From JBELHO01 sp042091375 (GTDB lineage: Bacteria; Pseudomonadota; Gammaproteobacteria; Enterobacterales; Alteromonadaceae), in NCBI GenBank assembly GCA_042091375.1, contig JBELHO010000003.1, forward strand, positions 62,001-126,000: a DNA stretch of 64,000 nucleotides, read 5' to 3'. A program made the position numbers and the translations under genes. Positions 34,840-42,440 of the stretch are shown here, piece by piece. Under the pieces are notes generated by a model, which saw nothing but the letters and a program-made list of their open reading frames with translations, did not search any database and was not told where the DNA came from. Within the stretch, counting starts at the first letter, position 1; every line of letters begins with the position of its first letter.

Positions 34840-36002
34840 GAAAGGTTATGACTCATCTGCAAGCCTTTGGTCATGTGCAAGGGGTTGCTTTGATCACTGT
34901 GATGTTAGTGGTGGCGTTAGCGGCAACTATCGCCACCCAGATGCTTGGTCGTTTACAATTTCAAGTACAACGAACGACTAATATTAGTTTCAATCAACAA
35001 GCGTACTGGTACGCCATGGGTGCTGAAGCATTGGCTAAACGAGTATTGTCGAGGACGTTTAATAAAGAGCCTGATATCACTCATTTAGATCAAATTTGGG
35101 CGCAAGGTGAAACCAGTTACCCTGTTGATTATGGCACCATTACCGGTGAGATCACCGATTTACAAGCTTGCTTTAACCTCAATGCATTAAGAGCAAATAA
35201 AAACAGCAGCAGTGGTAGCGTCACTCGTAGAGGGGCTGGATCGGGCACCGGCGCTGCCGCTGGATCGGGCACTGGCGCTGGATCGGGTACTGGCGCTGGA
35301 ACGGGTACTGGCTCTGGATCGGGCACTGGCGCTGGATCGGGCACTGGCGCTAGCAGCGTTAGTAAAAATGTTAATAATGATGCGTTAGTCAGTGATGCCT
35401 TACAAAGGTTAATTGTCTCCCTCGAGGTAGAAGACATTGGTGATTTTTCAGCTGAATCTATGGTTGATGCCCTCATAGATTGGCTAGATGAGGACGACGC
35501 GCTGATCAGTCCTTCAGGGGCTGAGGATAATGACTATGCGGCGAAACCTTTTCCTTACGTGACTGCCAATAATTACCTTGCCAGTGTCAATGAGTTACGC
35601 TTAGTTGAACACTTTACTATCCCTGTTATCAATGCCCTTAAAGACTACGTTTGTGTGTTACCCAATAGCGATTTATTTAAAATTAATATCAACACCATTG
35701 CTGCTGACAAAGCTGAGTTACTGCATGCTATTTTGGATATCCCCATAGCGGACGCAGAGCAAGTTTTATCAAGTCGCGATGAAAAAGGCTTTAAAAAAAC
35801 TGAAGATTTTTTTAATTTACCTGAGATAACTAAGCTTAAATTAACCGATGTTCAAAAGGAATCCTTTGTGGTTGACAGTGAATACTTTACACTTAAGGCA
35901 AGTACCGAATTTAACAACAGTTATTTTTATTTAAACTCTATCCTCGCTGTGGGCAGTGACAATAAGATCAGAGTGATAAGCCGCAAAATAGGGCGTGATT
36001 AA
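34836..36002 (+). CDS. gspK: Minor pseudopilin GspK with Gly-rich repeat insertion
   Basis: GspK (388 residues) is the largest minor pseudopilin and caps the pseudopilus tip. The leader and helix (HVQG|VALITVMLVVALAATIATQML) lack Glu5, as is normal for GspK. The two SAM-like alpha domains are present: FALNALRANK is replaced here by CFNLNALRANK near 113, and FKININTIAADKAELLHAI follows near 285. A run of six GSGTGA-type hexapeptides (about residues 135-172), encoded by 18-bp tandem repeats, interrupts the protein right after the first conserved segment. This insertion is not part of the usual fold. It overlaps gspJ by 4 nt and gspL by one base. Confidence 0.93.
   Translation: MRKVMTHLQAFGHVQGVALITVMLVVALAATIATQMLGRLQFQVQRTTNISFNQQAYWYAMGAEALAKRVLSRTFNKEPDITHLDQIWAQGETSYPVDYGTITGEITDLQACFNLNALRANKNSSSGSVTRRGAGSGTGAAAGSGTGAGSGTGAGTGTGSGSGTGAGSGTGASSVSKNVNNDALVSDALQRLIVSLEVEDIGDFSAESMVDALIDWLDEDDALISPSGAEDNDYAAKPFPYVTANNYLASVNELRLVEHFTIPVINALKDYVCVLPNSDLFKININTIAADKAELLHAILDIPIADAEQVLSSRDEKGFKKTEDFFNLPEITKLKLTDVQKESFVVDSEYFTLKASTEFNNSYFYLNSILAVGSDNKIRVISRKIGRD
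35238..35351 (+). repeat. 18-bp tandem repeat inside gspK
   Basis: Six copies of an 18-bp unit (consensus GGATCGGGCACTGGCGCT, encoding Gly-Ser-Gly-Thr-Gly-Ala) run in frame, with one 6-bp GCCGCT spacer after the first copy. Copies differ by only one to three bases, pointing to recent expansion. The GC-rich composition contrasts with the AT-rich surroundings. Confidence 0.95.
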
Positions 36003-37234
36003 TGGCAGAAGTACTATACATAAGATTGGGCAGTCAGATAAATGATGTGGTTCACTGGTTAGTTTGGTCTGCGGACGAACAAGAAATCATTGCCAGTGGC
36101 CAACTAATTGATGCTCATCACTTACACCAACTGACTGAAAAGGCTCAGCAACGCAAGGTCATCACTTTTGTACCTTGTTGTGATGTTACCTTAAAAAGTC
36201 TGAATGTCCCGGCGAAATCAACTAAGGCGATGCACTTGGCCGTTCCCTACATGCTAGAGGATGAATTAGCCAGCGACGTTGAGCAGCTATTTTTTGCCTA
36301 CGCTAGCCACAAAGAGGCATCGGCTGAACATAATTGCTTTGTTGCCGTTGTTGCCCATCGACAAATGCAGGCATGGTTATCTTGGTTAGCGGCGGCACAG
36401 ATCAATTGTAAGGTGATGATCCCTGATGCTTTGTGTTTGCCTTTCGAACCTGCAGCGTGGCAAGTCATTCAGTTGGCAGAGCAAGTATTAATTCGTCAAG
36501 GACAGTGGCAAGCTGTGACCATTGACCAAGACCTCTGGTCTACCATGACAGCCCTTTGGCTAGAGCAAAACCCAGACCTTGAAATGGCCAATTTTTCACC
36601 TTTGCCGGCCACTGAAAGTGAATTTACCCTGACAGCACAAGCTGAAGAGTTACCGTTGGCATTATTAGCTCAACAGAGTGTTGCGCAACCGCTCAATTTG
36701 TTACAAGGGCAATATCAGGTTAAAACCAAACACTCTCCACTGGTTAAAACTTGGGCATGGGCGGCAGGTTTTGCAATGTTTGCCCTGCTAATTAATGTTG
36801 TTTTTAAAGGGATCACCTTAATGCAACTTAACGATCAACAAGCCAGTGTTGAGCAACAGATTATCAGTACTTATAAAACCGCTTTTCCCGAGACTAAACG
36901 AGTGCGCATTGCCACCATTCGCTCTCAGCTAAAGCGAAAACTCAGTGAGCTGGGCTCAAACAACAATACTGAAACGTTTTTGTTAATGTTAGATAAGTTG
37001 GTGCCAGCGTTCAGTCAAGTCCCGCAATTAACACCTGAATCGTTTAAATTTGATAGCAAACGCAATGAATTAAGAATGCAAGCAACGGCATCGGCTTACC
37101 AACATTTTGAAAAATTTAAAACTCTGTTAGAGGCAAGTCAACTATCGGTATCACAAGGCTCACAAAACAATCAAGGCGAGTTAATATCGGGATCATTTAG
37201 TATCAGCGCTAAAAAAATAGGAGCCGGCTCATGA
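36002..37234 (+). CDS. gspL: Type II secretion protein GspL
   Basis: GspL (410 residues) ties the ATPase GspE to the inner-membrane platform. The cytoplasmic actin-like domain fills about residues 1-235, with the conserved VPYMLEDELASDVEQLFFAYA and VIPDALCLPF segments. One membrane helix (about 253-272) and a periplasmic ferredoxin-like domain follow. It shares its first base with the gspK stop and overlaps gspM by 4 nt. The domain layout and length are usual for the family. Confidence 0.94.
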   Translation: MAEVLYIRLGSQINDVVHWLVWSADEQEIIASGQLIDAHHLHQLTEKAQQRKVITFVPCCDVTLKSLNVPAKSTKAMHLAVPYMLEDELASDVEQLFFAYASHKEASAEHNCFVAVVAHRQMQAWLSWLAAAQINCKVMIPDALCLPFEPAAWQVIQLAEQVLIRQGQWQAVTIDQDLWSTMTALWLEQNPDLEMANFSPLPATESEFTLTAQAEELPLALLAQQSVAQPLNLLQGQYQVKTKHSPLVKTWAWAAGFAMFALLINVVFKGITLMQLNDQQASVEQQIISTYKTAFPETKRVRIATIRSQLKRKLSELGSNNNTETFLLMLDKLVPAFSQVPQLTPESFKFDSKRNELRMQATASAYQHFEKFKTLLEASQLSVSQGSQNNQGELISGSFSISAKKIGAGS

Positions 37235-37704
37235 AAGCGTGGTGGCAGCAACTGAATCGTCGCGAACAGCAACTTTTTCTCGCTATGGCTGGCGTGGTGA
37301 TTATTTTTATATTGTACAGTTTGGTCTGGCAACCTCTCAACGAGGGCATTAGTGAGAGTAGAAAAAAACTGGCTCGTCAGCAAGAGTTATTATCACTAGT
37401 TATCGCTGAAACTCAGCGTTATCAACTAGCCAAAGGAAACAATAGGGGTAATCGCAACAGGTCCAGCCTATCGACGATAGTCAATCGAACCGCAGGTAAT
37501 AGAGGCATCAGTATCAGTAGAATACAGCCCCAAGGTAATAATTTACAAGTGTGGATAGACAATATTGCTTTTGATAAATTACTGCAGTGGTTATCACAAT
37601 TATCACAAAGTGAAGGCATAGTGGTTGCTGCAATCGATATAAGTCGCGGTGATATGAGTGGAGAAGTGAGAGTGAAGAGATTGCAGTTAGGTAGAAATGA
37701 ATGA
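37231..37704 (+). CDS. gspM: Type II secretion protein GspM
   Basis: GspM (157 residues) is a bitopic inner-membrane protein that partners GspL. It has the typical N-terminus with WWQQLNRREQQLFLAMAGVVIIFILYSLVWQPL, containing one membrane helix (about 17-33). A short coiled coil and a periplasmic ferredoxin-like domain follow. Both ends overlap neighbours by 4 nt (ATGA), which suggests balanced translation with GspL and GspN. Sequence conservation is low in this family, but the motif and position are decisive. Confidence 0.93.
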   Translation: MKAWWQQLNRREQQLFLAMAGVVIIFILYSLVWQPLNEGISESRKKLARQQELLSLVIAETQRYQLAKGNNRGNRNRSSLSTIVNRTAGNRGISISRIQPQGNNLQVWIDNIAFDKLLQWLSQLSQSEGIVVAAIDISRGDMSGEVRVKRLQLGRNE

Positions 37705-38444
37705 AGACAGCCATACTATATTTTTCAGGTTTCATCGCTATTTATATAATATTTTTGTTGGTGTTAACACCCGCTAGTACAGTCACTGATCGTGTTCAAT
37801 ACCCAAAAAACATTTCCCTTGGCAAGGTAAGTGGTACGATTTGGAGCAGTCATATTGATAAGATAAATATCAATAATGTCATCATAGAAGACGTTCACAT
37901 TGACCTGAACTTTTTGTCGTTGTTAACGTTTAAACCAGCAATTACCGTTAACTTTGGTGATAACTTAGGACGAGGCCCCAAAGGTAAGGCAACTATATCA
38001 GGTAGCCTAGAAGCCTTAGTGGTTGAACAACTCAACATCCAGGTGCAAGCAGATCTTATCGCTCAACAATTGCCATTACCTATTCCTATTGAAGCCAAAG
38101 ACAGTGTTGATGTGGTGATCAACCGCTTTGTTATGGGTAAACCTTTATGTACAGAAATTAATGGCAGTATAGTTTGGCCTAATGCCGCAGTAACCGCACT
38201 GAACGAGCAAGTGACTTTGGGCCGGTTAGCCACTAAGCTCGATTGTCAACGAGGACAAATCGAGTTGATGGTTGATCCAAACAATGATTTAGGCTTAACT
38301 TTTACAGCGGCAATTGGCAGGAATTTTAAGACTTCTGGCAAGGGCTTTTTATCGGTCAATAACAAAACCCCTGAAGCAATTAAGCAACTTACCCCTTTCT
38401 TAGGCAAGCCTGATAGAGAGGGGCGTTACGTTTTAACTTTTTAA
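37701..38444 (+). CDS. gspN: Type II secretion protein GspN
   Basis: GspN (247 residues) is an accessory type II secretion protein present in some systems. An N-terminal hydrophobic segment (about 4-22) anchors it, and the rest is a beta-rich periplasmic domain with the family-typical GKVSGTIWSSHIDKININNVIIEDVH. It ends the gsp operon. Its stop overlaps the stop of the convergent yrfG gene (shared TTAA), so there is no room for a terminator between them. Confidence 0.9.
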   Translation: MKTAILYFSGFIAIYIIFLLVLTPASTVTDRVQYPKNISLGKVSGTIWSSHIDKININNVIIEDVHIDLNFLSLLTFKPAITVNFGDNLGRGPKGKATISGSLEALVVEQLNIQVQADLIAQQLPLPIPIEAKDSVDVVINRFVMGKPLCTEINGSIVWPNAAVTALNEQVTLGRLATKLDCQRGQIELMVDPNNDLGLTFTAAIGRNFKTSGKGFLSVNNKTPEAIKQLTPFLGKPDREGRYVLTF

Positions 38445-39118
38445 CTGGGGCATGGACTTTCAGTTAATTGGGCGATCAATTCACTGAAATCATCTACTGC
38501 TGGATAACCGGTGATCACGGTTGCCGGTTTTGTACTATCAGGCGTTGCTATGGCAAGTAAATGTTGAATGCCGAAACGTTGCGCTGAATCGAGGATCTCA
38601 ACGCTGTCATCAACAAAAAGCGTTGACGATAATTCAAACCCTTGCTCTGCTTGTAACTGCTGCCAGAGCAATTGTGACTCTTTAGATACGCCAAAAGTGT
38701 GGGTTGAATACAAAGTATCAAAGTATTGATCTAAATTTGTTTTTTCTATTTTTAAAGACAAACTCTGCGGATGGGCATTAGTCACTAAAACAACCTGTCT
38801 GCCTGATTTTTTTAGGGCGATCAGAAATTCACGTGCGTCTGCGCGAAAGCGAATTAAGTGTTCTAGCTCTTTTTTTAATTCTCCAATCGGCAGTGAGGTT
38901 TGTTCCGCCCAATAGTCGAGGCAATACCACTTAATTGTTCCTGCTACCCTATTGTAGTGATCATGTAAATTTTTTTTGGCTTGTTCTAAGCTGATGTTAG
39001 CTTTTTCACTGTAGCGCATTGGTAAATGATGCAACCAAAACTGACTGTCGTAATGTAAATCGAGAATAGTGCCATCCATATCGAGTAACACAGTTGAAAT
39101 TTTTGACCAATCTAACAT
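38441..39118 (-). CDS. yrfG: GMP/IMP nucleotidase YrfG (HAD family)
   Basis: This HAD-family hydrolase of 225 residues matches YrfG, a 5'-nucleotidase preferring GMP and IMP. The nucleophile motif is LLDMDGTILDLHYDSQFW (residues 11-28), motif II is VLVTNAH, and the acidic motif is TLFVDDSVEIL. It is next to nudE, an arrangement conserved with E. coli yrfG-nudE, though here the genes are divergent across 98 bp. The length is normal. The exact substrate is inferred from the family. Confidence 0.92.
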   Translation of the reverse strand: MLDWSKISTVLLDMDGTILDLHYDSQFWLHHLPMRYSEKANISLEQAKKNLHDHYNRVAGTIKWYCLDYWAEQTSLPIGELKKELEHLIRFRADAREFLIALKKSGRQVVLVTNAHPQSLSLKIEKTNLDQYFDTLYSTHTFGVSKESQLLWQQLQAEQGFELSSTLFVDDSVEILDSAQRFGIQHLLAIATPDSTKPATVITGYPAVDDFSELIAQLTESPCPS

Positions 39119-39216
39119 AGATTTTTCCCAGAGAAACGATGATACTATGACTGCGAATTAAATTTTCTTATTGATTATACAACATAATCCGCTGCAAGGG
39201 TTATGCAAGGCAAGAT

Positions 39217-39774
39217 ATGACAGCTAAAAATCAATTACCCGAGATCAAACATCGAAAACAAGTAGCGAAAAGCCGCCTTTTTGCGATCGAACAATTAGAA
39301 TTAACCTTTGCTAATGGTGAACAACGGGTTTATGAGCGAATGCAAGGCTCAGCGCGAGGCGCCGTGATGGTCGTGCCTTTAATCGATCAGCAAACGGTTA
39401 TATTAGTAAAAGAATATTGTGCAGGCACTCACCGTTATGAAATCGGCTTTCCAAAAGGACTGATTGATCCTGGAGAAACTGCTATAATTGCAGCTAACAG
39501 AGAATTAAAAGAAGAAGTAGGATTTGGTGCAGGCAAACTAGAGCACTTGCATAAAGTGGCGATGGCACCAGCGTTTTTTGCTGGTAGCATGGACATATTT
39601 ATCGCCACAGACTTGTATCCTGATAAATTAATAGGTGATGAGCCAGAGCCCTTAGAAGTTATTCATTGGCCTTTAGCAGATTATGCAGCACTATTAGCGC
39701 GAGATGATTTTAACGAAGCGCGAAGTATTGCGGCATTGATGTTGGCAGTAGACTTAATAAGACAAAAGTCATGA
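39217..39774 (+). CDS. nudE: ADP compounds hydrolase NudE
   Basis: NudE (185 residues) is a Nudix hydrolase that cleaves ADP-linked compounds such as ADP-ribose, Ap3A and NADH in E. coli. The Nudix box is complete: GLIDPGETAIIAANRELKEE followed by VGF, with the G-X5-E-X7-REL-X-EE-X-G spacing. The start MTAKNQLPEIKHRKQVAKSRLF is typical of NudE. Its stop overlaps the cysQ start (ATGA), so the two are translated together. Confidence 0.95.
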   Translation: MTAKNQLPEIKHRKQVAKSRLFAIEQLELTFANGEQRVYERMQGSARGAVMVVPLIDQQTVILVKEYCAGTHRYEIGFPKGLIDPGETAIIAANRELKEEVGFGAGKLEHLHKVAMAPAFFAGSMDIFIATDLYPDKLIGDEPEPLEVIHWPLADYAALLARDDFNEARSIAALMLAVDLIRQKS

Positions 39775-40589
39775 ATATAGAAAAACTATTATCTATTGCA
39801 ATAGCAACCAGTAAACAAGCTGGTAAAGAAGTGATGCGCCATTATTCATCTGGTGAATATACTGCTGAATTTAAAAAAGACATGAGTCCAGTAACCAGTG
39901 CTGATATTGCTGCCAATGAAGTTATTATGGCGCAATTGCAAAGCCTGACCCCAGATATTCCCATTATATCCGAAGAGGTGGGCACGGTTGAGTTGGCAAA
40001 AAGACAGCAATGGCCTCGTTACTGGCTGCTTGATCCGATTGATGGTACTGGTGAGTTTATTTTGGGCAGTGGCGATTTTGCCGTCAATATTGCTTTAATT
40101 GAGCAAGGTTGGCCAACCATTGGAGTAATTCATGCGCCGGATAAACAGCTCACTTATTATGCGCAAAAAGGTGCGGGTGCTTTTAAAGAAGATCAACAAC
40201 AGACTGAACGTTTATCTGTTGCCGATTTTGACGGACAGCGCAAAATAAAAGTAGCGGTGAGTCGTCGACAAAAATTGGATGTGATCGGACAATATTTATC
40301 AGACGACTTTGAATACGAATATATAGCATTAGGCAGTTGCTCGTTGAAAAACTGTATAATTGCCGAAGGTCTAGCCGATTGTTATTTGCGCATTGGCCCA
40401 ACCGGAGAGTGGGATACCGGTGCTAGTCAATGTATTTTAGAACAGGCGGGGGGGAAGATACTAGACAGTGAATTTGCTAATTTATCATATAATCAACGTG
40501 AAACATTACTCAACCCTGACTTTATTTCCCTTGGCAACCATACTATTCCTTGGCCTGAAGTAATAAAACCGCATCGAGCTAGAAGATAA
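39771..40589 (+). CDS. cysQ: 3'(2'),5'-bisphosphate nucleotidase CysQ
   Basis: CysQ (272 residues) removes the 3' phosphate from PAP and so protects sulfate assimilation and RNA turnover from PAP inhibition. The metal-binding motifs of the inositol-phosphatase fold are visible: DMSPVTSADIAAN, SEEVG, DPIDGTGEF and a late WDTGASQCILEQAGG. The usual DPLDGTK/REF is DPIDGTGEF here, with Gly in place of the basic residue; the metal-binding Asp residues are intact. Sulfate reduction genes cysJIH lie 15 kb away in the same window. Confidence 0.93.
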   Translation: MNIEKLLSIAIATSKQAGKEVMRHYSSGEYTAEFKKDMSPVTSADIAANEVIMAQLQSLTPDIPIISEEVGTVELAKRQQWPRYWLLDPIDGTGEFILGSGDFAVNIALIEQGWPTIGVIHAPDKQLTYYAQKGAGAFKEDQQQTERLSVADFDGQRKIKVAVSRRQKLDVIGQYLSDDFEYEYIALGSCSLKNCIIAEGLADCYLRIGPTGEWDTGASQCILEQAGGKILDSEFANLSYNQRETLLNPDFISLGNHTIPWPEVIKPHRARR

Positions 40590-40615
40590 CTCAGATAGCT
40601 AAGCACAATTGAGTA

Positions 40616-40696
40616 GGCTGGCTAACTCAGTGAGCCTAAGCATGGCAAAACACAACTGGGCTGGCTAGACACAACTGACAAGCCTAGCTGACTCAG
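40616..40696. repeat. Degenerate repeat cluster upstream of the YceI gene
   Basis: Short words recur in this gap: GGCTGGCTA at 40616 and 40659, ACACAACTG at 40650 and 40669, AGCCTA at 40633 and 40681, and GCTAACTCAG at 40621 against GCTGACTCAG at 40687. The pattern suggests decayed tandem duplications of an intergenic unit. Confidence 0.6.
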
Positions 40697-40715
40697 CACC
40701 ATTTAGGCAAAACTA

Positions 40716-40731
40716 TTATTGTTAACAATAA
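40716..40731. promoter_or_regulatory. 16-bp palindrome just before the YceI gene
   Basis: TTATTGTTAACAATAA is a perfect palindrome ending 10 bp before the ATG at 40742 and touching the ribosome binding site AAGGA. It is well placed to act as a repressor operator or translational control site. No regulator was identified. Confidence 0.45.
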
Positions 40732-40741
40732 GGACCTATTA

Positions 40742-41311
40742 ATGAAAGTCATGATATTACTGATCAACTTTATAGCTGCATTTCCTTTGCTAGGTCAATG
40801 GTTGCTAGAGCCTAATTCATCGCAGATTAATTTTGTTACCATTAAAAACCAACACATTGCAGAAAATCATCGCTTTAAGCAATTTTCTGGACAAGTGATC
40901 GGTGATCAAGTGTTAATAACGATCAAACTAGCCAGTGTTGATACTAATATTGCTATACGAGATCAGCGTATGCGAGACCATTTATTCAGTGTCATCAATT
41001 ACCCTGAAGCAACATACAAGGCGCAGCTAGATAGCCAAGCAATTACTGCAATGAAAATAGGCTCTAGCCAACGACTTGAGGTAAAAGGTGAAGTTAATTT
41101 ACATGGTTTTCGCCAGTCAGTAGCAACTGAGGTGATGATAGCGAAATTATCGGAAAACACATTACAAGTCACTAGTGTTCAACCTATGCTGATCAGAGCA
41201 AAAGATTTTGCTTTGGTAGAGGGCATTAATAAATTACAACAATTAGCAGGGCTAAACAGTATTGCTTACACAGTCCCCCTCAATTTTTCATTGACCTTTA
41301 TCCAGAGGTAA
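40742..41311 (+). CDS. YceI family periplasmic protein
   Basis: This protein of 189 residues belongs to the YceI family, lipocalin-like periplasmic proteins that bind isoprenoid-type lipids in known structures. An N-terminal signal peptide (about 1-18) is followed by the typical WLLEPNSSQINFVTIKNQHIAENHRFKQFSG start and a late VKGEVNLHGFRQ. The physiological ligand is unknown. The 3' end overlaps yheU on the opposite strand by 14 bp. A 16-bp palindrome sits directly upstream. Confidence 0.9.
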   Translation: MKVMILLINFIAAFPLLGQWLLEPNSSQINFVTIKNQHIAENHRFKQFSGQVIGDQVLITIKLASVDTNIAIRDQRMRDHLFSVINYPEATYKAQLDSQAITAMKIGSSQRLEVKGEVNLHGFRQSVATEVMIAKLSENTLQVTSVQPMLIRAKDFALVEGINKLQQLAGLNSIAYTVPLNFSLTFIQR

Positions 41312-41537
41312 TATCAATTGTGGGTTGTAATTTATCTTTAGGCAATATATTCACTGTCTGATGTAATTCAGAATAGACTAACACCGCACTATCGTTGATC
41401 AGTTGCTGTTTAACCTCTTCAATTTTTTGCGCTAGGCTGATCTCATTTACTCCGTATTCTGTACCTTCTTGTAAAACAAAAGCTTCAATAATAGCCTGCA
41501 AGGTCGCAGTGTCTAACGAGTGGTAAGGTATGATCAT
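41298..41537 (-). CDS. yheU: YheU family protein (UPF0270)
   Basis: This small protein of 79 residues matches the YheU/UPF0270 family, whose function is unknown. The start MIIPYHSLDTATLQAIIEAFVLQEGTEYG is highly characteristic. The second half is a charged helix followed by a short tail. It overlaps the end of the convergent YceI gene by 14 bp. In E. coli yheU lies near yheS, slyX and fkpA; the same set is found here within 5 kb. Confidence 0.92.
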   Translation of the reverse strand: MIIPYHSLDTATLQAIIEAFVLQEGTEYGVNEISLAQKIEEVKQQLINDSAVLVYSELHQTVNILPKDKLQPTIDITSG

Positions 41538-41624
41538 AGATATAGGTTAAACCTCATTGCTAAGCGGATAAAGGCCAGTGTCTGCCTGACCAAGGCTAAA
41601 TAGCAGCAACACTAGCCGAACATT

Positions 41625-42365
41625 TTAGAAAGTTGAACTCATTAGCTTCTTGTTGCGCAAATCGATTTGGCTAAGGATCTGACCATACAATAATTCAGCC
41701 CGTTCACTGGCCATTTGTACTTGTTCGATACTCAATTTATTTTTATCCATGTCTCGGCTCTTGCGTGCTGGCTCATAACCACTTTTTGCCGAGATATAGT
41801 TCCATATATACGACATTTCTAAGTCTTGTTTTATGCCTTTGCCTTCAAAGTACATTAAAGCTAAATTAAATTGTGCTAGCGCATAGTTTTGTCTAGCGGC
41901 CTTCTCATACCACCTAAAGGCTTTAGCGTGGTCAAGGTTAGTGCCCTTGCCGTTGGCATACATAACACCTAAATTGAATTGTGCGCTTGCCAGTTTTTTG
42001 TTTGCAGCCTTTTCCATTAGTCTAAATGCTTTGGTTAGATTTTGTTCAACCAACACGCCCTCATCGTATACTATCGCTAACGAAAACAAAGCATCGGGAT
42101 AGTTTTGCTCGGCGGCCAAATTGAGCAATTCTAGCGCTTTTGTACCGTCTTTGACCACCCCCCAACCATTTAAATGAACCATGGCCATTTGATATTGTGC
42201 AGGAGCGTATTGCTCAGCAAGTAAGGGTTTAAATTCTTCTATGGCTTGTTTAAATTGACCTTTGTTTAATTGTGCTATGGCTAAGTCTATATCACCATTA
42301 AAACTAAACGCTGAAAAACAGCTGAGCAAGGTAGTCGACACAGCAATTTTTGTTAATATTTTCAT
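41625..42365 (-). CDS. Sel1-like repeat protein, exported
   Basis: This 246-residue protein has a signal peptide (about 1-20, ending near SAFSFNG) and at least four Sel1-like repeats of 36 residues (about 55-200). Typical units are MVHLNGWGVVKDGTKALELLNLAAEQNYPDA and AQFNLGVMYANGKG. Such solenoids bind other proteins; the partner is unknown. I use ATG 42365, with AGGTG upstream. A longer frame starting 20 codons earlier would hide the signal peptide. It sits between yheU and yheS on the same strand. Confidence 0.87.
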   Translation of the reverse strand: MKILTKIAVSTTLLSCFSAFSFNGDIDLAIAQLNKGQFKQAIEEFKPLLAEQYAPAQYQMAMVHLNGWGVVKDGTKALELLNLAAEQNYPDALFSLAIVYDEGVLVEQNLTKAFRLMEKAANKKLASAQFNLGVMYANGKGTNLDHAKAFRWYEKAARQNYALAQFNLALMYFEGKGIKQDLEMSYIWNYISAKSGYEPARKSRDMDKNKLSIEQVQMASERAELLYGQILSQIDLRNKKLMSSTF

Positions 42366-42440
42366 AGTACACCTAATGGTTTTGTGTGAAAAGATTATGA
42401 TCTTGATCACAGTGTAGCAAGACAATCGCTTTTTAGCTCA

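Noticed and set aside
35129..35476. Minus-strand open frame rich in Pro-Val-Pro-Asp
   Set aside because: It is the antisense reading of the gspK tandem repeat; it has no ribosome binding site and the plus frame is a conserved gene.
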